From positions 62,001-126,000 of the forward strand of contig NZ_POVL01000004.1 of assembly GCF_002939185.1 (NCBI RefSeq): a stretch of 64,000 nucleotides of DNA, read 5' to 3'. The stretch is from Enterobacter sichuanensis. GTDB taxonomy: Bacteria > Pseudomonadota > Gammaproteobacteria > Enterobacterales > Enterobacteriaceae. Every line of letters starts with the position of its first letter. The first letter of the stretch is position 1. The notes beneath the pieces were generated by a model that did not search any database, was not told where the DNA came from, and saw only the letters and a list, made by a program, of their open reading frames with translations. The translations under genes were made by a program, and so were the position numbers. Shown here one piece after another: positions 1 through 11,769 of this stretch.

Positions 1-2
1 TC

Positions 3-1481
3 TCCCTTGAAGCGGTCGCACAGGAGCTGCTTGGCGAGGGCAAATCCATTGACAACCCCTGGGACAGAATGGATGAGATTGACCGGCGCTTTAATGAAGA
101 TAAACCGGCGCTCGCCACCTATAACCTGAAAGATTGCGAGCTGGTCACGCAGATTTTCCACAAAACCGAGATCATGCCCTTTCTGCTGGAGCGTGCGACG
201 GTGAACGGTCTTGCGGCTGACAGGCACGGCGGCTCCGTGGCGGCCTTTAGCCACCTCTACTTCCCCCGGATGCACCGGGCAGGCTATGTCGCCCCTAACC
301 TCGGCGAGGTGCCGCCGCAGGCCAGCCCTGGCGGCTACGTTATGGATTCCAGGCCAGGACTGTATGACTCCGTTCTGGTGCTCGATTACAAAAGCCTCTA
401 TCCGTCGATTATCCGCACCTTTCTGATCGATCCCGTCGGGTTGATTGAGGGCATGGCCCAGCCGGATGATGAACACAGCACAGAAGGCTTCCTCGGCGCC
501 CGCTTCTCGAGGGAAAAACACTGCCTGCCTGACATTGTGGGAAATATCTGGCATGGCCGCGACGAGGCAAAGCGCCACGGCAACAAGCCACTCTCACAGG
601 CGCTGAAAATCATCATGAATGCCTTTTACGGTGTGCTGGGCACCAGCGCCTGTCGCTTCTTCGACCCACGGCTAGCTTCCTCGATCACCATGCGCGGGCA
701 CGAGATTATGCGCCAGACCAAAGCGCTGATTGAATCTCAGGGCTATGACGTTATCTATGGCGACACGGACTCCACTTTTGTGTGGCTTAAGGGCGTGCAT
801 TCAGAAGAGGACGCCGCGCACATCGGCAAAACGCTGGTCGAATTCGTGAACGGCTGGTGGCAGGAGCATTTGCAAAAAGCGCGGTTAACCAGCGCGCTGG
901 AGCTGGAATTTGAAACCCATTTCGCCCGCTTTTTAATGCCCACGATTCGCGGGACCGAACAGGGCAGCAAGAAGCGCTACGCCGGATTGATTCAGGAAGG
1001 CGACACGCAGCGGATGGTCTTTAAAGGGCTGGAGACCGTACGTACCGACTGGACGCCCCTGGCGCAGCAGTTCCAGCAAACGCTCTATCTGCGGGTGTTT
1101 CGCAATGAGCCCTATCAGGATTACGTGCGCGAGACGATAGCCAGCCTGATGGCGGGTGAGCTTGACGCACAGCTGGTCTATCGCAAGCGCCTGCGCCGCC
1201 CGCTCGCAGAGTACCAGCGTAACGTCCCTCCCCACGTTCGCGCCGCGCGGCTGGCGGATGAAGAAAACGTGCGCCGGGGTCGTGCACCGCAGTATCAGAA
1301 CCGGGGAACCATTAAATATGTCTGGACGATTAACGGCCCGGAACCTGTGGATTATCAACACTCTCCTCTGGATTACGATCACTATCTGACGCGTCAGCTT
1401 CAGCCCGTCGCAGACGGAATTTTGCCCTTCATCGACGACGATTTTGCTACACTGGTTACAGGGCAACTTGGCCTATTTTGA
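3..1481 (+). CDS. polB: DNA polymerase II, 3' part (5' end outside window)
   Basis: This is the C-terminal palm, fingers and thumb part of the SOS-inducible family-B DNA polymerase II, which works in translesion synthesis and replication restart. The reading frame is open from base 3, so the N-terminal part and the 3'-5' exonuclease lie outside the window. Family-B motifs are in order: motif A (DYKSLYPSI, nt 384-410) with its catalytic Asp, motif B (K-I-I-M-N-A-F-Y-G, about nt 606-632) and motif C (YGDTDST, nt 756-776) with the two catalytic Asp residues. The protein ends in a G-Q-L-G-L-F tail, which resembles the C-terminal beta-clamp-binding peptide known for Pol II. It lies just before rapA, as in E. 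coli. Confidence 0.97.
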   Translation, partial: SLEAVAQELLGEGKSIDNPWDRMDEIDRRFNEDKPALATYNLKDCELVTQIFHKTEIMPFLLERATVNGLAADRHGGSVAAFSHLYFPRMHRAGYVAPNLGEVPPQASPGGYVMDSRPGLYDSVLVLDYKSLYPSIIRTFLIDPVGLIEGMAQPDDEHSTEGFLGARFSREKHCLPDIVGNIWHGRDEAKRHGNKPLSQALKIIMNAFYGVLGTSACRFFDPRLASSITMRGHEIMRQTKALIESQGYDVIYGDTDSTFVWLKGVHSEEDAAHIGKTLVEFVNGWWQEHLQKARLTSALELEFETHFARFLMPTIRGTEQGSKKRYAGLIQEGDTQRMVFKGLETVRTDWTPLAQQFQQTLYLRVFRNEPYQDYVRETIASLMAGELDAQLVYRKRLRRPLAEYQRNVPPHVRAARLADEENVRRGRAPQYQNRGTIKYVWTINGPEPVDYQHSPLDYDHYLTRQLQPVADGILPFIDDDFATLVTGQLGLF

Positions 1482-1608
1482 CGCGTGACGAAATGGCTGC
1501 CATCCAGTACCATAGCGCCCTTTCCATTCCCGGACCCATTTTTCGATGACCGTCTTTTTTGACGGGGTCGAACTATTGCCTGCAATTAAAGATTAGAGCC
1601 GAACAACT
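1482..1608. other. polB-rapA intergenic gap
   Basis: This 127-bp gap holds a short hairpin (CCGTC, six T, GACGG, nt 1550-1565) that may end polB transcription. No promoter is clear enough to name, although a TTGACG hexamer at 1559-1564 could be a -35 element for rapA. Confidence 0.35.
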
Positions 1609-4515
1609 ATGCCTTTTACACTTGGTCAACGCTGGATCAGCGATACAGAAAGCGAACTTGGATTGGGAACCGTCGTTGCTGTCGATGCGCGTATGGTTAC
1701 CCTCCTCTTCCCCGCCACCGGTGAAAACCGCCTGTACGCTCGCAATGACTCCCCTGTGACCCGCGTAATGTTTAATCCGGGTGACACCGTGACCAGCCAT
1801 GATGGCTGGCAGCTCAAGATTGAAGACGTAAAAGAAGAGAATGGACTGCTCGCCTACATTGGCACTCGCCTGGATACTGACGAGACCAATGTCGTCCTGC
1901 GTGAAGTGCTGCTCGACAGCAAACTGGTTTTCAGCAAACCGCAGGATCGCCTGTTTGCCGGGCAAATCGATCGAATGGACCGCTTCTCGCTGCGCTATCG
2001 CGCGCGTAAGTTCCAGAGTGAACAGTACCGTATGCCGTGGAGCGGCCTGCGTGGCCAGCGTACCAGCCTGATACCCCACCAGCTGAACATCGCTCATGAC
2101 GTGGGCCGTCGTCACGCCCCGCGCGTGCTGCTGGCAGATGAAGTGGGCCTGGGTAAGACCATTGAAGCAGGTATGATCCTGCATCAGCAGCTGCTTTCCG
2201 GCGCCGCCGAGCGCGTGCTGATAGTGGTTCCTGAAACCCTGCAGCACCAGTGGCTGGTCGAAATGCTGCGTCGCTTTAACCTGCGCTTCTCCCTGTTTGA
2301 TGACGAGCGCTATGCCGAAGCCCAGCACGACGCGGATAACCCGTTCGAAACGGAACAACTGGTGATCTGCTCCCTGGACTTTGTGCGCCGCAGCAAGCAG
2401 CGCCTTGAGCACCTGTGTGATGCCGAATGGGATCTGATGGTGGTCGATGAAGCGCACCATCTGGTCTGGAGCGAAGAGGCACCGAGCCGCGAATATTTGG
2501 CTATTGAGCAGCTTGCCGAGCGCGTGCCTGGCGTCCTGCTGCTGACCGCAACGCCGGAACAGCTGGGTCTGGAAAGCCACTTCGCCCGTCTGCGTCTGCT
2601 CGACCCTAACCGTTTCCACGATTTTGCGCAGTTCGTCGAAGAACAAAATAACTACCGTCCGGTCGCGGATGCCGTCGCCCTGCTGCTGGCGGGCAAGCGC
2701 CTCTCTAATGACGAACTTAATACCCTGAGCGATCTGATTGGCGAGCAGGACATTGAGCCGCTGCTGCAGGCTGCCAACAGTGAAAGCGATAACGCAGAAT
2801 CCGCGCGTAAAGAGCTGATCGACATGTTGATGGACCGCCACGGCACCAGCCGCGTGCTGTTCCGTAACACCCGTAACGGTGTGAAAGGGTTCCCGAAACG
2901 CGAACTGCATACCATAAAGCTGCCGCTGCCGACACAGTATCAGACGGCGATAAAAGTCTCCGGCATCATGGGCGCACGCAAAACTCAGGAAGAGCGTGCT
3001 CGTGACATGCTCTATCCGGAACAAATCTACCAGGAATTCGAAGGTGATACCGGCACCTGGTGGAACTTCGATCCGCGCGTGGAGTGGTTGATGGGCTACC
3101 TGACCGCCCACCGTTCCCAGAAAGTGCTGGTGATCTGTGCCAAAGCGGCGACTGCGCTACAGCTGGAACAGGTCCTGCGTGAACGCGAAGGTATCCGCGC
3201 CGCCGTGTTCCATGAAGGCATGTCCATCGTTGAACGCGACCGCGCCGCGGCGTGGTTTGCCGAAGAGGACAGCGGCGCTCAGGTGATGCTGTGCTCTGAA
3301 ATCGGTTCTGAAGGCCGTAACTTCCAGTTCGCCAGCAACCTGGTCATGTTCGATCTGCCGTTCAACCCGGATCTGCTGGAACAGCGTATCGGCCGTCTCG
3401 ATCGTATCGGCCAGGCGCATGATATCCAGATCCATGTCCCTTATCTGGAAAAAACCGCCCAGTCCGTGCTGGTACGCTGGTTCCACGAAGGTCTGGATGC
3501 GTTTGAACATACCTGCCCGACGGGCCGCACGATTTACGATCAGGTGCATGGCGATCTGATCGGCTATCTTGCCGCACCGGAAAACGTGGACGGGTTCGAT
3601 GAGCTGATCGCCACCTGCCGTGAGAAACACGAGGCGCTGAAAGCGCAGCTGGAACAGGGCCGCGACCGTTTGCTGGAGATCCACTCCAACGGCGGTGAAA
3701 AAGCGCAGGCGCTTGCCGAGAGCATTGAAGAGCAGGATGATGACACCAGTCTGATCAGCTTCTCCATGAATCTGTTCGACATCGTGGGCATTAACCAGGA
3801 CGATCGCGGCGAGAACCTGATTGTCCTGACCCCGTCCGATCACATGCTGGTTCCGGATTTCCCGGGCCTGCCGGAAGATGGCTGCACCATCACCTTCGAG
3901 CGTGATGTGGCGCTCTCCCGAGAAGACGCCCAGTTCATCACCTGGGAACACCCGCTGATCCGCAACGGCCTGGACCTGATCCTGTCCGGCGATACCGGCA
4001 GCAGCACTATCTCCCTGTTGAAAAACAAGGCGCTGCCTGTCGGCACCCTGCTGCTGGAGCTGATTTATGTTGTGGAAGCGCAGGCGCCGAAACAGCTGCA
4101 GCTCAACCGCTTCCTGCCGCCAACGCCTGTCCGTCTGCTGCTGGACAAAAACGGCACTAACCTGGCAGGACAGGTTGAATTTGAGAGCTTCAACCGCCAG
4201 CTGAGCGCGGTGAATCGCCATACGGGCAGCAAACTGGTTAACGCAGTTCAGCAGGATGTCCACGCCATTCTCCAGCTGGGTGAAACCCAGATTGAAAAAT
4301 CGGCCCGAGCGCTGATTGATACCGCGCGCAATGAAGCCGACGAGAAACTGTCTGCGGAGCTGTCACGTCTGGAAGCGTTAAAAGCGGTTAACCCCAACAT
4401 CCGTGACGACGAACTGACGGCGATTGAAAGCAACCGTCAGCAGGTGCTGGAAAGCCTGAATCAGGCGAGCTGGCGTCTGGACGCCCTGCGTCTTATCGTT
4501 GTGACGCATCAGTAA
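1609..4515 (+). CDS. rapA: RNA polymerase-associated ATPase RapA
   Basis: RapA (HepA) is a Swi2/Snf2-type ATPase that binds RNA polymerase and helps recycle it after termination. At 968 residues it has the usual length. The N-terminal stretch before the helicase core should hold the two Tudor-like domains of the family. The ATPase core shows Walker A D-E-V-G-L-G-K-T at about residues 177-184 and a D-E-A-H-H box at about 280-284. The second RecA-like lobe includes a [11 protein letters not shown] motif near residue 595, typical of SNF2 motif VI. The C-terminal third is the RapA-specific region. Twelve bases separate it from rluA, so the two are probably co-transcribed. The start is ATG with an AGAGC stretch upstream. 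Confidence 0.98.
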   Translation: MPFTLGQRWISDTESELGLGTVVAVDARMVTLLFPATGENRLYARNDSPVTRVMFNPGDTVTSHDGWQLKIEDVKEENGLLAYIGTRLDTDETNVVLREVLLDSKLVFSKPQDRLFAGQIDRMDRFSLRYRARKFQSEQYRMPWSGLRGQRTSLIPHQLNIAHDVGRRHAPRVLLADEVGLGKTIEAGMILHQQLLSGAAERVLIVVPETLQHQWLVEMLRRFNLRFSLFDDERYAEAQHDADNPFETEQLVICSLDFVRRSKQRLEHLCDAEWDLMVVDEAHHLVWSEEAPSREYLAIEQLAERVPGVLLLTATPEQLGLESHFARLRLLDPNRFHDFAQFVEEQNNYRPVADAVALLLAGKRLSNDELNTLSDLIGEQDIEPLLQAANSESDNAESARKELIDMLMDRHGTSRVLFRNTRNGVKGFPKRELHTIKLPLPTQYQTAIKVSGIMGARKTQEERARDMLYPEQIYQEFEGDTGTWWNFDPRVEWLMGYLTAHRSQKVLVICAKAATALQLEQVLREREGIRAAVFHEGMSIVERDRAAAWFAEEDSGAQVMLCSEIGSEGRNFQFASNLVMFDLPFNPDLLEQRIGRLDRIGQAHDIQIHVPYLEKTAQSVLVRWFHEGLDAFEHTCPTGRTIYDQVHGDLIGYLAAPENVDGFDELIATCREKHEALKAQLEQGRDRLLEIHSNGGEKAQALAESIEEQDDDTSLISFSMNLFDIVGINQDDRGENLIVLTPSDHMLVPDFPGLPEDGCTITFERDVALSREDAQFITWEHPLIRNGLDLILSGDTGSSTISLLKNKALPVGTLLLELIYVVEAQAPKQLQLNRFLPPTPVRLLLDKNGTNLAGQVEFESFNRQLSAVNRHTGSKLVNAVQQDVHAILQLGETQIEKSARALIDTARNEADEKLSAELSRLEALKAVNPNIRDDELTAIESNRQQVLESLNQASWRLDALRLIVVTHQ

Positions 4516-4527
4516 ACGGAGCGCAAG

Positions 4528-5187
4528 ATGGTGATGGAGCCGTACAATCCACCGCAGGATCCCTGGCTGGTCATTCTGTATCAGGATGAGCATATTATGG
4601 TGGTCAACAAGCCCAGCGGCCTGTTGTCCGTGCCGGGGCGTCTGGATGAGCACAAAGACAGCGTGATGACGCGTATTCAGCGTGATTATCCTCAGGCGGA
4701 GTCCGTCCATCGCCTGGACATGGCCACCAGTGGTGTGATTGTGGTGGCGCTGAATAAAGCCGCGGAACGCGAGTTAAAACGCCAGTTCCGCGAGCGTGAG
4801 CCGAAGAAACAGTATGTCGCCCGCGTCTGGGGCCATCCTGCGCAGGCGGAAGGGCTGGTGGATTTACCCCTGATTTGCGACTGGCCGAACCGGCCAAAGC
4901 AGAAGGTGTGCTATGAAACCGGCAAGGCCGCGCAGACCGAGTATGAAGTGCTGGAGTACGCAACGGATAACACCGCGCGCGTCCTGCTTAAGCCGATTAC
5001 CGGACGTTCACATCAGCTGCGCGTGCATATGCTCGCCCTGGGGCATCCGATTCTGGGCGACCGGTTTTACGCCCCGCCTGAGGCGCTGGCGTTAGCGCCG
5101 CGTCTTCAGCTCCATGCGCAGACGCTCACCATCACCCATCCGGCCTTCGGTAACGCGATGACGTTTAAAGCCCCGGTGGATTTCTAA
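4528..5187 (+). CDS. rluA: Dual-specificity pseudouridine synthase RluA
   Basis: RluA converts U746 of 23S rRNA and U32 of several tRNAs to pseudouridine. The 219-residue length equals that of the E. coli enzyme. The catalytic H-R-L-D motif is seen in S-V-H-R-L-D-M-A-T-S-G (about residues 60-70), where the Asp is the nucleophile. A second family block, P-I-T-G-R-S-H-Q-L-R-V-H, follows near residue 160. There is no S4 domain, as expected for RluA. It sits 12 nt after rapA and is followed by a strong bidirectional terminator that also serves djlA. Confidence 0.98.
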   Translation: MVMEPYNPPQDPWLVILYQDEHIMVVNKPSGLLSVPGRLDEHKDSVMTRIQRDYPQAESVHRLDMATSGVIVVALNKAAERELKRQFREREPKKQYVARVWGHPAQAEGLVDLPLICDWPNRPKQKVCYETGKAAQTEYEVLEYATDNTARVLLKPITGRSHQLRVHMLALGHPILGDRFYAPPEALALAPRLQLHAQTLTITHPAFGNAMTFKAPVDF

Positions 5188-5216
5188 AAAAAAGCCCGAC
5201 ATCGTCGGGCTTTTTT
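5188..5216. terminator. Bidirectional terminator between rluA and djlA
   Basis: A 13-bp stem (5188-5200 with 5204-5216) encloses a three-base ATC loop, with a G+C-rich core AGCCCGAC/GTCGGGCT flanked by A and T runs on both sides. It can terminate the + strand rapA-rluA transcript and the - strand djlA transcript, whose genes converge here. Confidence 0.93.
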
Positions 5217-6031
5217 TATTTGAAACCTTTCTTCTCTTTAATGAGCTCGTAGGCCTTCTGGATTTCCTGCGCTTTTTGCTTCGCCATCTCCATCATTTCC
5301 GGCGGTAAACCTTTCGCGACCAGTTTGTCCGGGTGATGTTCACTCATCAGCTTGCGATAGGCACGTTTAATGGTGGTCACATCGTCGGTGGGCTTCACGC
5401 CTAGTACGTTGCAGGCATCTTCCAGCGTCGGGCCACGCTGCGCCTGCTGCCAGGTGCCGCCAGACGACTGCTGGTGATAACCGCCGCCAAACTGTGCCCC
5501 GCCCTGCATCATGCGCAGGAACTGGTCGAACTGCATACGGGAGATACCCAGCTCTTCCGCAATGACGTACAGTACGTCGCGTTCATTGGGGTGCAGGGAA
5601 CCGTCGGCAAAGGCCGCCTGGATCTGGATTTCCAGAAACATCCGAATTAAATCAAAACGTCCGAAGCAGATGCTGCGGAACTGACGCATTTTTTCGCGCA
5701 GCGGATAGTTGTCCGATTTGCCAATGCGAAACGCATTCTGCGCGGCCAGACGGGAGTCACCATGCAGGTTCATGCGATCCATAAAGACGCTGGCAATCTG
5801 AATATCGGCTTCTGTTACCCGCCCTTTGGATTTGGTTAAGTGCCCCATCACCTCAAAGGTGGTAGAGAAAAAGAGCGACTGACGCTCGCGCTGATTGGCA
5901 AACCAGGCCATTTTGCGGCTGCGCGCCTTATCAAACATATGCCCGATAATCAGCCCAAGCACGATTCCCCAGAACCCGGCACCCATGATGATGGCGAACG
6001 CAACGCCGATTATTTTACCCCAATACTGCAT
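5216..6031 (-). CDS. djlA: Membrane-anchored DnaJ-like co-chaperone DjlA
   Basis: DjlA is an inner-membrane type III J-domain protein that stimulates DnaK and has been linked to the Rcs envelope-stress pathway. The 271-residue product begins with one hydrophobic glycine-rich segment (about residues 6-30) that forms the membrane anchor. The middle carries a TerB-like acidic helical domain, and a flexible Gln/Gly/Ser linker (about 180-195) leads to the C-terminal J domain with the essential H-P-D triad in S-E-H-H-P-D-K-L. Such an anchor with a C-terminal J domain is diagnostic for DjlA rather than DnaJ or CbpA. It is divergent from lptD. Confidence 0.97.
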   Translation of the reverse strand: MQYWGKIIGVAFAIIMGAGFWGIVLGLIIGHMFDKARSRKMAWFANQRERQSLFFSTTFEVMGHLTKSKGRVTEADIQIASVFMDRMNLHGDSRLAAQNAFRIGKSDNYPLREKMRQFRSICFGRFDLIRMFLEIQIQAAFADGSLHPNERDVLYVIAEELGISRMQFDQFLRMMQGGAQFGGGYHQQSSGGTWQQAQRGPTLEDACNVLGVKPTDDVTTIKRAYRKLMSEHHPDKLVAKGLPPEMMEMAKQKAQEIQKAYELIKEKKGFK

Positions 6032-6114
6032 ATACTCCCCGGATAGTCATATTCCTTGCCGACGCAACGTCATCATCACTGTGTTCAAGTCACGGTCAAT
6101 TGAAGGACATCGCC

Positions 6115-6120
6115 TATAAT
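6115..6120 (+). promoter_or_regulatory. Candidate -10 element upstream of lptD
   Basis: The djlA-lptD divergent gap (6032-6270) contains a perfect TATAAT hexamer here. I could not pair it with a good -35 box at normal spacing. lptD is known in E. coli to be under sigma-E control as well, but no clear sigma-E -35 element was found by eye. Confidence 0.4.
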
Positions 6121-6270
6121 TTGCTTTATCATACTCGTCATTCGATAGCGAGCCTAACACTCTGGCACGCAAACAGGCAGGATTAACGCTGGTACTGCGC
6201 AGATGAGTAAGATAGTCTCTGAGCGTTTGTAAGCCGTAGCCACTGATGACGGAACAATAAAATACAACGT

Positions 6271-8622
6271 ATGAAAAAACGTATCCCCACCCTCCTGGCC
6301 ACAATGATTGGCTCCGCCCTGTACAGTCAACAGGGGCTGGCGGCCGATCTCGCCTCGCAATGTATGCTTGGCGTCCCAGGCTATAATCGTCCACTGGTGA
6401 AGGGCGATACAAATAGCTTGCCGGTAACCATTACTGCCGACAGTTCGAAAGGTACCTATCCTGACAATGCCACGTTTACGGGCAATGTGGATATTAACCA
6501 GGGCAACAGCCGCCTGCAGGCAGATGAAGTGCAGTTGCACCAGAAGCAGCCGGAAGGTGCGGCCGAGCCGGTACGAACGGTGGATGCGCTGGGTAATGTG
6601 CACTATGACGACAATCAGGTCATCCTGAAAGGTCCGAAAGCCTGGTCAAACCTGAACACCAAAGACACTAACGTCTGGGAAGGTGATTACCAGATGGTGG
6701 GTCGTCAGGGGCGTGGTAATGCAGACCTGATGAAACAGCGCGGTGAAAACCGTTATACGATCCTGGAAAATGGCTCCTTTACCTCCTGTCTGCCGGGTTC
6801 TAATACCTGGAGCGTGGTCGGAAGCGAGGTTATCCACGACCGTGAAGAGCAGGTCGCAGAGATCTGGAACGCCCGCTTCAAGCTGGGTCCGGTGCCCGTT
6901 TTCTACAGCCCTTATCTGCAGCTTCCTGTCGGTGACAAACGTCGCTCAGGCTTCCTGATCCCGAATGCCAAATACAGCACCTCGAACTATTTTGAGTTCT
7001 ACCTGCCGTATTACTGGAACATCGCGCCCAACATGGACGCGACGATCACGCCGCACTATATCCATAAGCGCGGCAACGTCATGTGGGAGAACGAGTTCCG
7101 CTACCTGACCCAGGCGGGTACAGGCCTGATGGAGCTCGATTATCTGCCGTCAGATAAAGTCTTCCAGGATGAGCATCCGACCGAAGGCGATAAACATCGT
7201 TGGTTGTACTACTGGCGCCATGCGGGTGTGATGGATCAGGTCTGGCGTTTTAACGTCGACTACACCAAGGTCAGCGATCCTTACTACTTCAACGACTTTG
7301 ACTCCAAATACGGTTCAAGTACCGATGGTTATGCGACGCAGAAATTCAGCGTTGGCTATGCTCTTCAAAACTTTAACGCCACGGTCTCAACGAAACAGTT
7401 CCAGGTCTTTAGTACCCAGACGCGAAGCACTTACGGCGCAGAGCCGCAGCTGGATGTGAACTGGTATCAGAACGATGTTGGGCCATTTGACACCCGCGTT
7501 TACGCGCAGGCGGTACATTTCGTGAATACCAACTCGGATATGCCGGAAGCCACACGTATCCACCTGGAGCCGACCATCAACCTGCCGTGGTCTAACGACT
7601 GGGCAAGCCTGAACACAGAAGCCAAGCTGATGGCGACACACTATCAGCAGAAAAATGTGGATGATTACAACGCCACTAACAACACCGATCTTCAGGAATC
7701 GGTTAACCGTACCCTTCCGCAATTTAAAATGGACGGTAAGCTGATCTTTGAACGTGATATGGGGTTACTGGCTGATGGCTATACGCAAACGCTGGAACCG
7801 CGGATGCAGTATCTCTACGTTCCGTATCGCGACCAGAGCAAAATCCAGAACTACGACTCGTCCTTCCTGCAGTCTGACTACAGCGGCCTGTTCCGTGACC
7901 GTACCTACGGCGGTCTTGACCGTATTGCCTCCGCTAACCAGTTAACGACCGGTGTCACAACGCGCGTATATGATGACGCTGCCGTTGAACGTTTTAACGT
8001 TTCTGTTGGTCAAATCTACTATTTCACCGAGTCTCGCACCGGTGATGACAACATTAACTGGGAGAAAGACAACAAGACCGGTTCCCTGGTCTGGGCGGGC
8101 GATACCTACTGGCGCATGACGGACCGCTGGGGCTTACGCGGTGGGCTGCAGTACGATACGCGTCTCGACAACATTGCGACCAGCAGTGCGGCAATTGAGT
8201 ACCGTCGTGATGAAGACCGTATGGTGCAGCTGACGTACCGTTATGCCAGCCCGGAATATATCCAGGCGACATTGCCAGACTATGCGAACAGAGAACAGTA
8301 TAAAGACGGTATTTCGCAGGTCGGTGGCGCAGCAAGCTGGCCTATCGCCGACCGTTGGTCAATCGTAGGTGCTTACTACTTTGACACCAACACCAGTAAG
8401 CCTGCCGACCAAATGGTCGGTTTGCAATATAACTCCTGCTGTTACGCGCTGCGCGTCGGTTACGAACGTAAGCTTAACGGCTGGAATACTGACAACAATC
8501 AGAGCAAATACGATAACGTGATTGGCTTCAATGTCGAGCTGCGCGGCCTGAGCTCCAACTATGGCCTGGGCACGCAGCAGATGCTGCGCTCGAACATTCT
8601 GCCTTACCGCAGTTCCTTGTAA
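6271..8622 (+). CDS. lptD: LPS-assembly outer-membrane protein LptD
   Basis: LptD (Imp/OstA) is the 26-stranded beta-barrel that, with the lipoprotein LptE as plug, inserts lipopolysaccharide into the outer leaflet. The 783-residue precursor starts with a Sec signal peptide (about residues 1-24, ending Q-G-L-A). The periplasmic OstA-type jellyroll domain follows (about 50-200) and the rest is barrel. Four cysteines are present in the expected places: one just after the signal (A-S-Q-C), one in T-S-C-L-P-G and the adjacent pair in N-S-C-C-Y-A near the C-terminus. They form the two inter-domain disulfides needed for function. It is followed 53 bp later by surA, its own periplasmic chaperone. 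Confidence 0.98.
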   Translation: MKKRIPTLLATMIGSALYSQQGLAADLASQCMLGVPGYNRPLVKGDTNSLPVTITADSSKGTYPDNATFTGNVDINQGNSRLQADEVQLHQKQPEGAAEPVRTVDALGNVHYDDNQVILKGPKAWSNLNTKDTNVWEGDYQMVGRQGRGNADLMKQRGENRYTILENGSFTSCLPGSNTWSVVGSEVIHDREEQVAEIWNARFKLGPVPVFYSPYLQLPVGDKRRSGFLIPNAKYSTSNYFEFYLPYYWNIAPNMDATITPHYIHKRGNVMWENEFRYLTQAGTGLMELDYLPSDKVFQDEHPTEGDKHRWLYYWRHAGVMDQVWRFNVDYTKVSDPYYFNDFDSKYGSSTDGYATQKFSVGYALQNFNATVSTKQFQVFSTQTRSTYGAEPQLDVNWYQNDVGPFDTRVYAQAVHFVNTNSDMPEATRIHLEPTINLPWSNDWASLNTEAKLMATHYQQKNVDDYNATNNTDLQESVNRTLPQFKMDGKLIFERDMGLLADGYTQTLEPRMQYLYVPYRDQSKIQNYDSSFLQSDYSGLFRDRTYGGLDRIASANQLTTGVTTRVYDDAAVERFNVSVGQIYYFTESRTGDDNINWEKDNKTGSLVWAGDTYWRMTDRWGLRGGLQYDTRLDNIATSSAAIEYRRDEDRMVQLTYRYASPEYIQATLPDYANREQYKDGISQVGGAASWPIADRWSIVGAYYFDTNTSKPADQMVGLQYNSCCYALRVGYERKLNGWNTDNNQSKYDNVIGFNVELRGLSSNYGLGTQQMLRSNILPYRSSL

Positions 8623-8675
8623 TGTGCTTGATTTGCAACGTAATCCGCTTTGCGGTTAATTGAAATGGAAAAAGT

Positions 8676-9962
8676 ATGAAGAACTGGAAAACGCTGCTGC
8701 TCGGTGTCGCTATGGTTGCGAATACCAGCTTCGCGGCCCCCCAGGTTGTTGATAAAGTCGCCGCTGTGGTTAACAACGGCGTTGTACTCGAAAGTGACGT
8801 TGACGGTCTGATGAAGTCGGTGAAGCTCAATTCCGGCGAAGCAGGTCAGCAGCTGCCGGATGACGCCACATTGCGCCACCAGATCCTGGAGCGTCTGATC
8901 ATGGATCAGATCGTTTTGCAGATGGGTCAGAAAATGGGCGTGAAGGTCACTGACGAGCAACTCGATCAGGCCATCGCTAACATCGCGAAGCAGAACAATA
9001 TGTCTTTAGACCAGATGCGCAGCCGTCTGGCCTATGACGGTATCAGTTATGCCACCTACCGTAACCAGATCCGTAAAGAGATGCTGATTTCAGAAGTGCG
9101 TAACAATGAAGTGCGTCGCCGCGTCACGATCCTGCCGCAGGAAGTGGACGCGCTGGCAAAACAGATGGGCAACCAGAATGACGCCAGTACAGAGCTGAAC
9201 CTGAGCCACATTCTGATCCCGCTTCCTGAGAATCCAACCTCCGACCAGGCTGCGGAAGCCGAAAGCCAGGCGCGTTCCATTGTCGAGCAGGCGCGTAATG
9301 GCGGTGACTTCGGCAAGCTGGCCATTACCTACTCCGCTGACCAGCAGGCGCTGAAAGGCGGCCAGATGGGCTGGGGTCGTATTCAGGAGCTGCCTTCCAT
9401 CTTCGCCCAGGCACTGAGCACCGCGAAGAAAGGTGATATCGTCGGTCCAATCCGTTCAGGTGTGGGCTTCCATATTCTGAAAGTGAACGATCTGCGTGGA
9501 CAGAGCCAGAGTATTTCCGTCACCGAAGTGCATGCTCGCCACATTCTTCTGAAACCGTCACCGATCATGACTGACGATCAGGCTCGTGCAAAGCTTGAGC
9601 AGATTGCTGCTGACATTAAGAGCGGTAAAACCTCGTTTGCAAATGCGGCAAAAGAGTTTTCTCAGGATCCCGGCTCTGCTAACCAGGGTGGCGATCTGGG
9701 TTGGGCGGCTGCAGATATTTACGATCCTGCGTTCCGTGATGCCCTGATGAAGCTGAACAAAGGCCAGATCAGTGCGCCAGTACACTCTTCATTTGGCTGG
9801 CACCTCATCGAGCTGATGGACACCCGTAACGTGGATAAAACCGATGCGGCGCAGAAAGACAGAGCCTACCGTATGCTGTTTAACCGTAAGTTCTCTGAAG
9901 AAGCGGCAACCTGGATGCAGGAACAACGCGCCAGCGCTTACGTAAAAATTCTGAGCAACTAA
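8676..9962 (+). CDS. surA: Periplasmic chaperone / peptidyl-prolyl isomerase SurA
   Basis: SurA escorts unfolded outer-membrane beta-barrels, including LptD, across the periplasm to BamA. The 428-residue precursor has a signal peptide of about 20 residues (ending S-F-A-A), an N-terminal chaperone domain, two parvulin domains (about 170-270 and 280-380; repeated H-I-L and G-G-x-x-G-W motifs mark both) and a short C-terminal helix that packs on the N-domain. Its TAA stop overlaps the pdxA ATG by one base, so translation of the two is probably coupled. Confidence 0.98.
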   Translation: MKNWKTLLLGVAMVANTSFAAPQVVDKVAAVVNNGVVLESDVDGLMKSVKLNSGEAGQQLPDDATLRHQILERLIMDQIVLQMGQKMGVKVTDEQLDQAIANIAKQNNMSLDQMRSRLAYDGISYATYRNQIRKEMLISEVRNNEVRRRVTILPQEVDALAKQMGNQNDASTELNLSHILIPLPENPTSDQAAEAESQARSIVEQARNGGDFGKLAITYSADQQALKGGQMGWGRIQELPSIFAQALSTAKKGDIVGPIRSGVGFHILKVNDLRGQSQSISVTEVHARHILLKPSPIMTDDQARAKLEQIAADIKSGKTSFANAAKEFSQDPGSANQGGDLGWAAADIYDPAFRDALMKLNKGQISAPVHSSFGWHLIELMDTRNVDKTDAAQKDRAYRMLFNRKFSEEAATWMQEQRASAYVKILSN

Positions 9963-10948
9963 TGAAACAGCATCGTGTTGTGATCACGCCCGGCGAACCC
10001 GCCGGGATTGGGCCTGACCTCGTCGTTCAGCTTGCCCAGCGCAGCTGGCCGGTGGAGCTGGTCGTCTGCGCTGATGCAACACTGTTACAAGACCGGGCAA
10101 CGCTGCTCGGTCTGCCTTTAACGCTCATCCCCTACGTTGAAGGCCAACAGCCTGCACCACAGCAAGCCGGTACGCTCACGCTCCTTCCTGTTCCCCTGCG
10201 TACACCTGTTATTCCGGGCCAGCTCAGCACGGAAAACGGTCACTATGTCGTTGAAACTCTTGCGCGCGCCTGCGACGGTTGTCTGAAGGGTGAATTTGCT
10301 GCCCTGATTACCGGCCCGGTCCACAAAGGCGTCATTAACGAAGCGGGTATTCCCTTTACCGGGCATACAGAGTTTTTTGAAGAGCGCTCGCACAGCCCGA
10401 AAGTCGTCATGATGCTGGCAACGGAGGCGATGCGTGTTGCGCTTGTCACAACCCATCTGCCCATCAAGGCCATTCCGGATGCCATTACCCCGGAACTGCT
10501 GCGGGAGATCATCGGGATCCTGCATCATGATCTGCAAACCAAATTCGGCATCAAGCAGCCGCACGTTCTGGTTTGCGGCCTGAATCCGCACGCCGGTGAA
10601 GGCGGGCATATGGGTACCGAAGAGATCGACACCATTATTCCGGTCCTTGAAGAAATGCGCGCAAAAGGGATGCACTTAAGCGGGCCGCTGCCTGCTGATA
10701 CCCTTTTCCAGCCGAAATACCTGGATAATGCCGACGCCGTGCTCGCGATGTACCACGATCAAGGCCTGCCCGTGCTAAAATACCAGGGCTTTGGCCGCGG
10801 GGTGAATATCACTCTCGGTTTACCCTTTATTCGAACGTCCGTTGACCACGGTACTGCGCTGGATCTGGCAGGCCAGGGAAAAGCGGATGTCGGCAGTTTT
10901 ATTACGGCGCTTAATCTCGCCATCAAAATGATTGTTAATACTCAATGA
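9962..10948 (+). CDS. pdxA: 4-hydroxythreonine-4-phosphate dehydrogenase PdxA
   Basis: PdxA oxidises 4-phosphohydroxy-L-threonine with NAD in the DXP-dependent pathway to pyridoxal 5'-phosphate. The 328-residue protein opens with the family block [11 protein letters not shown]. Metal- and substrate-binding histidines are seen in [15 protein letters not shown] and M-Y-H-D-Q-G. It overlaps surA by 1 nt and rsmA by 4 nt (ATGA), which marks a tight operon with translational coupling. Confidence 0.98.
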   Translation: MKQHRVVITPGEPAGIGPDLVVQLAQRSWPVELVVCADATLLQDRATLLGLPLTLIPYVEGQQPAPQQAGTLTLLPVPLRTPVIPGQLSTENGHYVVETLARACDGCLKGEFAALITGPVHKGVINEAGIPFTGHTEFFEERSHSPKVVMMLATEAMRVALVTTHLPIKAIPDAITPELLREIIGILHHDLQTKFGIKQPHVLVCGLNPHAGEGGHMGTEEIDTIIPVLEEMRAKGMHLSGPLPADTLFQPKYLDNADAVLAMYHDQGLPVLKYQGFGRGVNITLGLPFIRTSVDHGTALDLAGQGKADVGSFITALNLAIKMIVNTQ

Positions 10949-11766
10949 CTAATCGAGTCCATCAGGGCCACTTAGCCCGTAAACGTTTCGGGCAAAACTT
11001 CCTTAACGATCAGTTCGTGATCGAAAACATTGTCTCGGCTATCAACCCGCAAAAAGGTCAGGCGATGGTCGAAATCGGCCCGGGTCTTGCCGCACTGACC
11101 GAGCCGGTCGGCGAACGCCTTGACGCACTGACCGTCATCGAACTGGACCGCGATCTGGCCGCACGCCTGCAAACGCACCCGTTCCTTGGGCCGAAGCTGA
11201 CCATTTATCAGCAGGATGCCATGACCATGAACTTTGGCGAGCTGTCAGAGAAAATGGGTCAGCCGCTGCGCGTGTTCGGCAACCTGCCGTACAACATTTC
11301 CACCCCGCTGATGTTCCACCTGTTTAGCTATACTGATGCCATTGCCGACATGCACTTCATGTTGCAAAAAGAGGTTGTGAACCGTCTGGTTGCAGGCCCG
11401 AACAGTAAAGCGTATGGTCGTTTAAGCGTGATGGCGCAATATTACTGCAACGTGATCCCGGTTCTCGAAGTTCCGCCATCCGCCTTTACGCCACCACCGA
11501 AAGTGGATTCTGCGGTTGTACGCCTGGTGCCGCATAAAACGAAACCGTACCCGGTAAAAGATCTGCGTGTACTGAGCCGCATCACCACAGAAGCCTTTAA
11601 TCAGCGCCGGAAAACGATCCGCAACAGTCTGAGCAATTCGTTCACCGTTGAGGTGTTAGCGGAACTGGGGATCGACCCGGCAATGCGAGCGGAAAACATT
11701 TCCGTAGAGCAGTACTGCAAGCTGGCTAATTACATCAGCGAAAATGCGCCGCCGAAGGAGAGTTAA
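10945..11766 (+). CDS. rsmA: 16S rRNA dimethyladenosine transferase RsmA (KsgA)
   Basis: RsmA dimethylates A1518 and A1519 in helix 45 of 16S rRNA, a late check in 30S maturation; its loss gives kasugamycin resistance. The 273 residues contain the SAM-binding Rossmann motif (V-E-I-G-P-G) and the catalytic G-N-L-P-Y-N-I-S motif typical of adenine-N6 dimethylases. The start overlaps the pdxA stop. apaG begins four bases after its stop, as in the conserved surA-pdxA-ksgA-apaGH operon. Confidence 0.98.
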   Translation: MTNRVHQGHLARKRFGQNFLNDQFVIENIVSAINPQKGQAMVEIGPGLAALTEPVGERLDALTVIELDRDLAARLQTHPFLGPKLTIYQQDAMTMNFGELSEKMGQPLRVFGNLPYNISTPLMFHLFSYTDAIADMHFMLQKEVVNRLVAGPNSKAYGRLSVMAQYYCNVIPVLEVPPSAFTPPPKVDSAVVRLVPHKTKPYPVKDLRVLSRITTEAFNQRRKTIRNSLSNSFTVEVLAELGIDPAMRAENISVEQYCKLANYISENAPPKES

Positions 11767-11769
11767 GCC

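Noticed and set aside
1573..3111. A 512-codon open frame antisense to rapA
   Set aside because: It mirrors the codon pattern of rapA, has no start signal or family motif, and similar antisense frames lie opposite other highly biased genes here.
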